Shown here: positions 29,959 through 38,047 of the stretch, piece by piece | Layout of the letters: each line of letters starts with the position of its first letter | Numbering within the stretch: the stretch's first letter is position 1 | Position numbers and translations under genes: made by a program | Origin: DASZUK01 sp035547695 | GTDB lineage: Bacteria > Actinomycetota > Acidimicrobiia > Acidimicrobiales > RAAP-2 | Direction: 5' to 3' | NCBI GenBank assembly: GCA_035547695.1 | Contig: DASZUK010000001.1 | Location: forward strand, 127,879 to 191,878 | DNA length: 64,000 bases | The notes under the pieces: generated by a model | The model's input: the letters and a program-made list of their open reading frames with translations, nothing else | Told to the model about the DNA's origin: nothing | Databases searched by the model: none

Positions 29959-32351
29959 GCCCTCGCCGTCCACGGGGACCGCTGGCATCGTCCCAGGACG
30001 ACGAGCGGGCGGGCCTTCGGATACTCCAGCTCGGACTGGAGACCCCGGACACCAGGCCCGGCGGGCTGAACCGGTACTTCGCCGACCTCTGCTCGGCCCT
30101 TGACGACTTGGGCCTCGACATCCGGGCCGTGACCGCGGGCACAGGGTCGAGAGGTGTGGCGCTCGGATGGTGGACCCTCTCGTGCCCAGCCGACCGCCCG
30201 CTCCCGGTTCGGCTCCTCGAACAGTGGCGGACCATCAGGGGGATCGGCGGCGTCGACCTGGTCGACTCCCACTTCGCACTTGGCGACTGCCTCCCCGGCT
30301 GGTTGTCCGGGCTCCGCCGGACGGCTCGGGTGGTCCACTTCCACGGACCCTGGGCGGACGAGAGCAGGCTGGCCGGCTCGTCGCCCCTGGCATGCTGGGC
30401 GAAGTGGCGCATCGAGCGCGTCGTGTACCGCAGGGCCGATGCGCTGGTCGTCCTCTCCCATGCGTTCCGGCGTGTCCTCGTCGAGCGGTATGGAGTCTCG
30501 CCGTGGGATGTCTCGGTGCTGTCGCCCGGGGTGGACCTGCAACGGTTCCACCCCGGCGAGCGGCTGGCAGTTCGAGAACGCCTGGGCGTTCACCCGGATT
30601 CGTGGGTTGCGGTGAGCGTCCGCCGCCTGGTGCCGCGGATGGGCCTGGACGTGCTGCTGGAGGCGTGGGCACGGTTGGCGCAGGACGCACCAGGCCCGTT
30701 CGAGCTGGTCCTGGTCGGCGACGGACCAGCTCGACCCGCACTGGAGAAGAGGGCCGCCGAGCTCGGGGTCAACGCATCGGTGCGGTTTGCGGGGCGGGTC
30801 AACGACGCCGACCTGGTCGACTGGTACCGGGCGGCGGACGTGTCGGTCGTGCCGTCGGTGGCGCTCGAGGGCTTCGGCCTGGTGGCGCTCGAGTCGCTCG
30901 CGTCCGGGACCCCGGTGGTCGCCTCCCGGGTCGGCGGCCTGCCGGAGGCGCTCCGAGGCATGTCGGACTCGATGCTCGTCGAGCCGGGCGACGTCAACCA
31001 GCTCGCGGAGCGCTTGACGCGGGTACGGATGGGCGTCGAGCCTCTTCCGGACGCCGACGCGTGCCGCGCCCACGCCGAACGGTACTCCTGGGCCGCGGTG
31101 GCCGAGCGCCATGCCGATCTCTACCGCGGCGTGGCGGGCGGCGCTCCGCAGTCGCCGCCGCTGCGGGTGGTCGTCCTGGGGCACACGGCGCAGCTCTCGG
31201 GAGGGGAGCTCGCGATGGCACGGCTCCTGGGTGCCATGGACGGGGACGCGGTCGTGACGCATGTGATCCTGGCGGAGGACGGACCGCTCGTGGGCCTCCT
31301 CGAGCAGGCGGGCATATCCGTCGAAGTGCTTCCGATGGACGAGCGGTCCCGGCACCTGCCGAGGACGAAGGTCGCCGGGCGGGAGTTGCCGATCGGTGCC
31401 GTCATCTCGGCAGGCGGGTACGTCGAACGGCTGACGCGGCGGCTTCGTACGGTGCGCCCGGATCTGGTGCACACGAACACCCTGAAGGCGGCGCTCTACG
31501 GCGGGGTCGCCGCCCGGGTCTGTGGGGTCCCGGCCTTGTGGCACGTCCGGGACAGGATCGAAGACGATTACCTTCCACGGCCGGCGGTTCGACTGGTGCG
31601 TCACGCGGCCAGGGTCCTCCCCTCGGCGGTGATCGCCAACTCGACCAGCACGTTGTCGTCGCTCCACCTGCCGCCGGGCCGGGGCAGTGTGGTGCCCAGT
31701 CCGGTCGATGTCCACGTGCGCGGCGGCGTGGCACGCGGGGTGGACGCCGACGCCCCCCTGACGGTCGGCATGGTCGGCCGCCTGGCGCCGTGGAAGGGCC
31801 AGGACGTGTTCCTCCGGGCGTTCGCCCGGACGTTCCCGTGTGGTGCTGAAACGGCGGTGGTCGTCGGGAGCGCCATGTTCGGCGAAGGGGAGTTCGAGGC
31901 GTCGCTTCGGGCGCTGGTCAACGAGCTCGGGGTCGGGCATCGGGTGGAGTTCCGGGGGTTCCGTGCCGACGTCGGCAGCGAGCTTGCCCGCTTCGACGTC
32001 CTCGTGCACGCCTCGGTGATCCCGGAGCCGTTCGGGCAGGTGGTCGTGGAGGGGATGGCGGCGGGACTGCCGGTGGTGGCCGCCGCCGCCGGAGGACCGG
32101 CAGAGGTGATCACGGATGGGGTCGACGGTCTGCTCTCTCCGCCGGGGGACGTGGCGGCGCTGGCTCGGCAGCTCCGTCGTCTGGCCACAGACGGAGCCCT
32201 GCGTCGGCGGTTGGGGGACGCCGGGCGCCGGACGGCGAACGGGTACCGGCCGGAGGCCGTCGCCAGGAGGGTGCTCGACGTCTACGAAGACGTCCTGCGC
32301 CACGACCGGGGGCAGCCGCCGCCCCGGCGCCACCGGCACCGGGGTCGCTAG
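29946..32351 (+). CDS. two-domain GT4-GT4 fusion glycosyltransferase
   Basis: 801 residues, about twice the usual GT4 length, from GTG 29946. The first GT-B unit (about 20-395) has GGLNRYFADLCSAL, WVAVSVRRLVPRMGLDVLLE, LVGDGPARPALE and EGFGLVALESLASGTPVVAS. The second (about 400-785) has AQLSGGELAMARLLGAMDG, LVHTNTLKAALYGGVAARV, VGMVGRLAPWKGQDVFLRAF and EPFGQVVVEGMAAGLPVVAA. Both donor sites look intact, so one polypeptide could add two successive sugars. In some GTs one unit is inactive, but here both retain the E-x7-E region. A gene fusion is the likely origin. Confidence 0.85.
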   Translation: MHQLSPRRPRGPLASSQDDERAGLRILQLGLETPDTRPGGLNRYFADLCSALDDLGLDIRAVTAGTGSRGVALGWWTLSCPADRPLPVRLLEQWRTIRGIGGVDLVDSHFALGDCLPGWLSGLRRTARVVHFHGPWADESRLAGSSPLACWAKWRIERVVYRRADALVVLSHAFRRVLVERYGVSPWDVSVLSPGVDLQRFHPGERLAVRERLGVHPDSWVAVSVRRLVPRMGLDVLLEAWARLAQDAPGPFELVLVGDGPARPALEKRAAELGVNASVRFAGRVNDADLVDWYRAADVSVVPSVALEGFGLVALESLASGTPVVASRVGGLPEALRGMSDSMLVEPGDVNQLAERLTRVRMGVEPLPDADACRAHAERYSWAAVAERHADLYRGVAGGAPQSPPLRVVVLGHTAQLSGGELAMARLLGAMDGDAVVTHVILAEDGPLVGLLEQAGISVEVLPMDERSRHLPRTKVAGRELPIGAVISAGGYVERLTRRLRTVRPDLVHTNTLKAALYGGVAARVCGVPALWHVRDRIEDDYLPRPAVRLVRHAARVLPSAVIANSTSTLSSLHLPPGRGSVVPSPVDVHVRGGVARGVDADAPLTVGMVGRLAPWKGQDVFLRAFARTFPCGAETAVVVGSAMFGEGEFEASLRALVNELGVGHRVEFRGFRADVGSELARFDVLVHASVIPEPFGQVVVEGMAAGLPVVAAAAGGPAEVITDGVDGLLSPPGDVAALARQLRRLATDGALRRRLGDAGRRTANGYRPEAVARRVLDVYEDVLRHDRGQPPPRRHRHRGR

Positions 32352-32501
32352 TGTGCCGGGCGCCGCGGTGGCCAGGAAGGGCCGGTGGGCTCGTCCGGAT
32401 CGGAATGGGGCTTCCCGCGGGTCAGCTATCGTCATCGCGATGGGCGGCCTCGGAAGCTGCGATCGACGTGCCGCCCACCTTGCGTCGCAAGGCGTTGTGC
32501 C

Positions 32502-34370
32502 ATGCGTGACGACGTGACGGCGCTGATAGAGCCCGGCACCAGGGGACCGGGCGATCGCCGCCGCCCAGCCCACCGGCGGAGCTCTCGCTCCCCACGGCGG
32601 GATCGGAAGGGGAAGGACAAGCGTGGCGACCTGAGAGAGATCGCCCGCTGCCTGCGGGTGTTGGGGCTGAAGGGCCTGGTTCCCCGGCTGGCCGGGGTCG
32701 GCGTGATGGCCCTGGTGGCCGGCCTTGCCCAAGCGGGAATGCTCGTCATCATCACCGAGTGCGCCCTGGGGGCGGCACAGGGGAAGCGACAGGTGCACGT
32801 CGCCGGGCATTCGCTTTCCTTCTGGTCGGCGATAGCGTGCTCGGTGGCCCTTCTGGTGGTCTATGGCCTGTCGAGCGTCGCCGGGACGTTCCTCAACACC
32901 TCTTCGACGACGCTGGCACTGAAAGCCTCACAGCAGACGATCGTTCGGTCGTTCTTCCGCGCTGACTGGTCGGTCCAGAGCGGGGAGCGTCTTGGCCATA
33001 TTCAACAGCTCCTCAGCATGAACGCCGGCCAAGTAGCTGGCCTGATCGCCTCGATCGTGCGCGGCCTGGTGGCGTTCTTGACGCTGGTCTCACTTCTCGG
33101 CGTCGCCGTCATCGTCAACCCCCTTGCCGCAACCGCAGTGCTCGTGGTCGGCGCAATCCTTTCAGTTGTGATGCGCCCATTCAATAAATTGACCAAGGCG
33201 GCGTCCAGAAAGCTTTCGTCCGTGAGCCAGGCGACGGGCACGCTGGCTACCGAGTACTCACGGATGACGAGAGAATTCCGAGTGTTCGGGGTCCAGAGCC
33301 GGGCCCTGGCGCAGCTCACCAGCCTGGTCAACCAGACGGCGGCGGTCTATCGACGCAGCCAACGGTTGGCTGGGCTGTACACCGTAGTCTACCAAACGAT
33401 CGCCTTGGCCTTCGTCGTGGGGGCCATCGCAGTGGTGGGCAGCCACAAGATCGACAACCTTGGATCCGTTGGCGCCGTCCTCCTTCTGATCCTCCGATCG
33501 CTCTCTTCCACGTCGGGCATCCTGGGGACGGGGCAGGCCATCCGTTCCTCGCAGGGTTTCGTCGAGGATGCAGCCTCTGACGTCGTGCGTTACGAAGCGC
33601 GGGAGCAGAGGAACCCTCCGGAGGTCACGGTGCCGGACAGGTTCGACGTGACGTTCGATCACGTGTCGTTCACCTACGGTGGAGAGGCGTTGGCCCTGGA
33701 GGACGTGTCGTTCTCGGTGCCAGAAGGTGCTCTTGTCGGGGTGGTCGGGCGGTCCGGAAGCGGCAAGACCACGTTGAGCCAGATCCTGCTCGGCGTGCGC
33801 CAGCCGACGTCGGGGAGCGCCCTGATAGGGAACGTGCACCCCTCGTCGTTGGCCAGGACGGATGGGAAGAGCCCTATAGCGTTCGTCCCTCAGGACCCTT
33901 TGCTCTTGCAGGGTTCCATTGCCTACAACATCTCGTTCTTCCGGGATGCGCCGCAGGAGGAGATCGAGGAAGCGGCACGATCGGCCCATCTGGCCCCGGA
34001 CATCGAGCGGATGTCGATGGGGTACGACACGCCAGTCGGCGAAGGCGGCGGCGGCGCCCTCTCGGGGGGACAACGGCAACGCTTGGCGATTGCCCGTGCC
34101 CTGCTGGGCCGCCCCCGGGTCATCGTCCTCGATGAACCGACCAGTGCCTTGGACGTCCGTTCAGAGCTGCTCATTCGCCAAACGCTCTCCGAGCTTCGGG
34201 GACACGTGACGATGATCGTGATCTCCCACCGGCTGGCGACGGTGGAGAACTGTGACTACCTCCTCGTTCTCAGCGACGGGCACCTCACCGACGCCGGTCC
34301 GCGCGAGACGGTGGTGAACGGCGAGCCGTTCAGTCGAGTGTCGTCGACGGCGCTCATCGGTACGGGATGA
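32502..34370 (+). CDS. ABC exporter, fused membrane and ATPase domains
   Basis: 622 residues from ATG 32502. An N-terminal basic tail (about 1-50) precedes a six-helix transmembrane domain (AGVGVMALVAGLAQAGMLVI and later segments). The C-terminal ATPase domain contains Walker A VGRSGSGKTTL, Q-loop AFVPQDPLLLQG, signature LSGGQRQRLAIARAL, Walker B VIVLDEPTSALD and switch VISHRLATVENC. It is of the MsbA/lipid-linked oligosaccharide flippase type. No separate Wzx is evident in the window, so this exporter may translocate the lipid-linked repeat unit. That role is inferred from context. Confidence 0.87.
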   Translation: MRDDVTALIEPGTRGPGDRRRPAHRRSSRSPRRDRKGKDKRGDLREIARCLRVLGLKGLVPRLAGVGVMALVAGLAQAGMLVIITECALGAAQGKRQVHVAGHSLSFWSAIACSVALLVVYGLSSVAGTFLNTSSTTLALKASQQTIVRSFFRADWSVQSGERLGHIQQLLSMNAGQVAGLIASIVRGLVAFLTLVSLLGVAVIVNPLAATAVLVVGAILSVVMRPFNKLTKAASRKLSSVSQATGTLATEYSRMTREFRVFGVQSRALAQLTSLVNQTAAVYRRSQRLAGLYTVVYQTIALAFVVGAIAVVGSHKIDNLGSVGAVLLLILRSLSSTSGILGTGQAIRSSQGFVEDAASDVVRYEAREQRNPPEVTVPDRFDVTFDHVSFTYGGEALALEDVSFSVPEGALVGVVGRSGSGKTTLSQILLGVRQPTSGSALIGNVHPSSLARTDGKSPIAFVPQDPLLLQGSIAYNISFFRDAPQEEIEEAARSAHLAPDIERMSMGYDTPVGEGGGGALSGGQRQRLAIARALLGRPRVIVLDEPTSALDVRSELLIRQTLSELRGHVTMIVISHRLATVENCDYLLVLSDGHLTDAGPRETVVNGEPFSRVSSTALIGTG

Positions 34371-34415
34371 GTGCTCCGGCCGTTACGTTGGCCCGGGGTG
34401 TCACAAAGGAGCGCC

Positions 34416-35690
34416 GTGCGGATCTCGTTCGTCCTTGGTAGACCGGTCGACAACGGAGGCCAGACCCTGGCCACGGCGCGAGCAGCCGTCGCCCTCACCG
34501 AAGCCGGACATCGATGTGAAGTACTGATCGCACCGGGAAGCGAGCTTCCGAACGTGGCGACGCGTGAGATCGAGCCGCTCGCGAAAGGGGCATCGCCGCA
34601 GGACGTCGTTCGGTGGTCGAGAGAATTGGCCAAGGGCCAGCCAGATCTGGTCGTCGTCCCCGAAGGGCGCGCAGAACGCTTGCTCGCAGCGACCCGGGTG
34701 GGCCCCACCCTGTTGCACTGTCAGATGCACTGGCCCGTTTGCCCTGACGCGGCTCGGTACTGGGGCCGGTTGGGACGGGAATGCTCGGTGAAAGCCGGCT
34801 GGAAGTGCCTGGTGCTCCGCCCGGCACTCGGCTGCTCGGGAATGCCGCAGGCCATCGACCCGAAACTGGTCTCCGCAAGGAAACGCCTGGTCGAGGTGGT
34901 CGCCGAGAAAGAGATCGGTGTCCTGTGCATCAGCGGGCCCCAGCACGAGCTGTTGAACGCTCAAGGTCTGGAGCCGAGCCGCTTGGCGGTTCTCCCGAAC
35001 CTGGGAATGCGGTTGTCGTCGGACGCCCTGCGGTCGGCCGCGTCGTCCATCCCGATCAGTGAACGGTCGGTAGTGGCATTCATCGGCAGGCTGAACAAGG
35101 AGAAGGGGGCTGCGCTTCTCCCGGAGATCCGGTCGGGTGTCGGTCCTGCGACGCTGGCCGTCTACGGAGACGGTTACCTGAAGGATGCGCTTCGAGCGCA
35201 GTTGGGAGCCAGCCTACGAGGTCCGGTATCACAGAACTACCTGGCCGGCGTGCTGCAATGGGCAAGGGCGTTCATCTTTCCGTCACTGTGGCCTGAACCG
35301 GGCGGCATCGTCGGGATAGACGCACGGTTGTTCGGTGTCCCGGTTGGGGCGTTCGAGGTCGGTGCGGCCATGGACTGGCCCGGGACCGAGTATTTCCGGC
35401 GGGGTCAGGCCAGGGCGATGGGGGAGTGGGCTGGGGGCCAGGATGCCGTCGATCTGCCGCGCCCCGCAGAGCCGATCGCCGCCGCCCAGGAGGAGTACTG
35501 GCGCTGCGTAGGACGCCGTGGCGACCGCCTGGTGCGGGAGTTCCTGGAAAAGGGCCGGTTCGTGTCACAGCAGAGCAACGCCGTCCACGACGACCTGCAC
35601 GCGGCGTTGAAGGCCGCGGACGACCCGTCAGCCGGTGATGTTGGGTCCCCTGGTCCACCCTCTCATCGCGAGCTGCATCAGGACGGTTGA
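34416..35690 (+). CDS. GT4-like glycosyltransferase with Cys-rich centre
   Basis: 424 residues from GTG 34416, with AAAGGA five bases upstream. The N-terminus VRISFVLGRPVDNGGQTLAT and the donor region VVAFIGRLNKEKGAALLPEI, then AVYGDGYLKDALRA, FPSLWPEPGGIVGIDARLFG, are GT-B features. The centre has four Cys spaced over about 35 residues (CPDAARYWGRLGREC, KAGWKC, ALGCSG), as in GT4 relatives that carry a Cys-rich insert which may bind a metal. Sugar specificity is unknown. It ends 15 bp before the convergent NeuB-fusion gene. Confidence 0.82.
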   Translation: MRISFVLGRPVDNGGQTLATARAAVALTEAGHRCEVLIAPGSELPNVATREIEPLAKGASPQDVVRWSRELAKGQPDLVVVPEGRAERLLAATRVGPTLLHCQMHWPVCPDAARYWGRLGRECSVKAGWKCLVLRPALGCSGMPQAIDPKLVSARKRLVEVVAEKEIGVLCISGPQHELLNAQGLEPSRLAVLPNLGMRLSSDALRSAASSIPISERSVVAFIGRLNKEKGAALLPEIRSGVGPATLAVYGDGYLKDALRAQLGASLRGPVSQNYLAGVLQWARAFIFPSLWPEPGGIVGIDARLFGVPVGAFEVGAAMDWPGTEYFRRGQARAMGEWAGGQDAVDLPRPAEPIAAAQEEYWRCVGRRGDRLVREFLEKGRFVSQQSNAVHDDLHAALKAADDPSAGDVGSPGPPSHRELHQDG

Positions 35691-35705
35691 AACGGGTCTC
35701 ATCAC

Positions 35706-37952
35706 CTAGAGATACCGCTCCAAGCGATCGAGGGCGATCCAAAACCCTTCGCCCAGGTTCTGGTGACCCTGCCAGATCTCGGGGATGAAGCTTGCGTGGG
35801 GAGCCAACCTCCTGAGCTGCTCCCCCAGGACGTCGAAGTCCACCTCTCCGTCACCGATCTGGAGTCCTTCGCCGTCGATCCCGGCTGCATCGACGACGTG
35901 CACATGGGCCGCCAACGGAGCGAGCAACTCGATGGCTGCCGAAAACGATTCCCGCGACCGGTTGCAGGCCAGCTTGGTGTGCGAGATGTCCAGGCACAGT
36001 CGCAACCCGTGATCCGAGGCGAACCGGGCGGTGTCGTCAGGAGTGACGAACAGGTTGCAGAATAGCTGCCCACCGAGGTACCAGGGATAGGGGGGAAGGG
36101 TCTGTGGGATGATCTCGACACCAGCCGAATCGACTCGGTCGAGCGCCGCGCCCACGCGTTCGTAGAGCCGCGGGAGCTCTTCGGAAGGTAGGGGTGCTGC
36201 CAACGAAAAGCCGCCCATGCTCACGATCACCAATGGCAGCTTCGGGCCGCTGAACTTCGGAACAAGCGCACGCGTCACGTCGACCACGCGCTGGAGCTCG
36301 TCGATCGAACGGTGCCAGCGGACCTCGTCGTCGTCCGCCAAGTTAAGGATGTGGTCACCTCGGAACAGGTCCGGACTATGGACCACCAGTCCCATGTCCA
36401 ATGGCTCAGGAACCATCTCCTCGACGTCGAGCTCGAGGTCGCGATAACTCATGTGAAATTCGAGAAAATCAGGATTTGATCGTGCAGCCAGAGCGCGATA
36501 GTCGTGATAACGCACAGGAAGTCCCCATGACCGACCGAACTTGTAGAAGCGAGGATTTGCCGATTCGTCACTGAGATCGCTCTCGAAGAAGAAGTCGCCC
36601 CTTTCCATCTCACGCTTCGCCGTTCGCCCGATCAGCTCCCGACGCCGGTTTGGCTGGAGACCTCGGCCAGGGCTCCGGATCTCGATCACATCCGCCGTGA
36701 TCTCCTGGCCAGCGGCGATGGCCGTACTGGCAACCAGGCTCTTCGCGAGGTTGACGCGGTTCATCTGCTCGCCCTGCGTGATCGACCGCTGTGTGCCGAC
36801 CCCCAGAGCCTCCTCGAGCTCTCGGATCTGCTGGACCATCACCGAAAGCTCGTCGGGGAGCAGGCTGATCTTGTGATCGTTGCCCTCCCACGAGCGGTTG
36901 AGGGTAATGTGCTTCTCTATGATCTTTGCTCCCATAGCCACTGCGGCAATTGGGATATGGAAACCTCGTTCATGGCCGGAATATCCGACGAGGCAATCCC
37001 CAAGCTCTGCAAGCCTGTCCATATAACGTAGGTGCACGTCCCGAAAGGGCGCAGGATACGTAGAGTTGCACTGCAGCAGTGCGTAGGGGGCATTGGCCGT
37101 CTGCAGGAGGCCCACGCTTTCGACGATCTCTGTCTCCCTCGACATGCCGGTGGACATGATGATGGGGCGCGACGTTGTCGCTAGCGCTTGGAGCAGATCG
37201 TGATTCGTCAGGTCCGCCGACGCCACCTTGTAGCCGGGGATTCCATAATCATCCAAGATCGTGGCACTCTTGAGATCCCATGGCGTACAGAGTGGGATGA
37301 GGTTGACAGCCCGACAATAGTCGAAAGCCTCTACCATCTCATCGATCGAAAGAGAGAACCTGTCTAGCAAGTCAATGGTATATTGTGGACCGAGATCTTC
37401 TCGGTAGTCTCCTGCGACGCCATCGTTGCGATAAAGGGATGCCATATCCCGCATCTGGAATTTGGCGCAGTCTGCGTTGGCGGCTGCGGCTACGTCGATC
37501 AGCTCCTTGGCTATGTCGAGCGATCCCTTGTGGTTTATCCCGATCTCGGCGATGACGAGTGCTGGGGCATCCATGCTGACGTGACGATCTTCGAGCCAGA
37601 ACGCTTTCGTCTTTGGTCGAGCCATTGCCACGAGACGACCGCGTTCATCGACGAGGGGTATAATAGCTATGCGGGTAGAGAACCTCGCTTCGATGTCTTC
37701 GTATGGCGTGCCAAATGGCAGGGAGACGAAGTTACCGTTGGCCGCCTCCCTGGCCGGTGCCGAAAGCGGCGAACCTGGATGTTGGAGCACCCACCGACGG
37801 AAGTCACCATCCGTGATGATGCCTACGAGCACACCGGCGCTGTCGATGCAGAACACGGCGCGGTGCGGGTTGACGGTGATCATTACCAACGCGTCTTCCA
37901 TGGTGGCGTCTTCCGACACAACCAGGGAGCGGATGTTTCGTTCGATAAGCAT
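35706..37952 (-). CDS. four-domain NeuB fusion: CBS pair + NeuB synthase + SAF + sugar-isomerase-like TIM barrel
   Basis: 748 residues. A CBS-like domain pair (about 1-115; GVLVGIITDGDFRRWVL, IIPLVDERGRLVAMA) is followed by a NeuB domain (about 128-375; ALVIAEIGINHKGSLDIAKE, CAKFQMRDM, IIMSTGMSRETEIVE, QCNSTYPAPFRDVHLRYM, GAKIIEKHITLNR). Next is a SAF/antifreeze-like domain (about 392-455; RSLVASTAIAAGQEIT-like and GRGLQPN). A C-terminal xylose-isomerase-like TIM barrel (about 460-748) has LCLDISHTKLACNRS and HVHVVDAAGIDGEG. NeuB enzymes condense PEP with an N-acyl sugar to make sialic, legionaminic or pseudaminic acids. No CMP-acid synthetase (NeuA) or hydrolysing epimerase (NeuC) is visible here. 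The 5' half is AT-richer than the neighbours. Confidence 0.82.
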   Translation of the reverse strand: MLIERNIRSLVVSEDATMEDALVMITVNPHRAVFCIDSAGVLVGIITDGDFRRWVLQHPGSPLSAPAREAANGNFVSLPFGTPYEDIEARFSTRIAIIPLVDERGRLVAMARPKTKAFWLEDRHVSMDAPALVIAEIGINHKGSLDIAKELIDVAAAANADCAKFQMRDMASLYRNDGVAGDYREDLGPQYTIDLLDRFSLSIDEMVEAFDYCRAVNLIPLCTPWDLKSATILDDYGIPGYKVASADLTNHDLLQALATTSRPIIMSTGMSRETEIVESVGLLQTANAPYALLQCNSTYPAPFRDVHLRYMDRLAELGDCLVGYSGHERGFHIPIAAVAMGAKIIEKHITLNRSWEGNDHKISLLPDELSVMVQQIRELEEALGVGTQRSITQGEQMNRVNLAKSLVASTAIAAGQEITADVIEIRSPGRGLQPNRRRELIGRTAKREMERGDFFFESDLSDESANPRFYKFGRSWGLPVRYHDYRALAARSNPDFLEFHMSYRDLELDVEEMVPEPLDMGLVVHSPDLFRGDHILNLADDDEVRWHRSIDELQRVVDVTRALVPKFSGPKLPLVIVSMGGFSLAAPLPSEELPRLYERVGAALDRVDSAGVEIIPQTLPPYPWYLGGQLFCNLFVTPDDTARFASDHGLRLCLDISHTKLACNRSRESFSAAIELLAPLAAHVHVVDAAGIDGEGLQIGDGEVDFDVLGEQLRRLAPHASFIPEIWQGHQNLGEGFWIALDRLERYL

Positions 37953-38047
37953 GAGGATCTCACAGTCGTTGTTGCAGATGAGAAAGGAGCTGTTACCGAC
38001 TCAAGAAGAGTTCAGAGGAGCCCTCTCCCACTCGCTACCCGTGACCA

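Noticed and set aside
29619..32810. 1063-codon minus-strand frame across the glycosyltransferases
   Set aside because: The opposite strand has real GT4 motifs and coupled starts; the frame is a GC-driven shadow.
35706..37952. Complete sialic-acid (Neu5Ac) pathway
   Set aside because: NeuA and NeuC are not found in the window, so only a NeuB-like step is supported.
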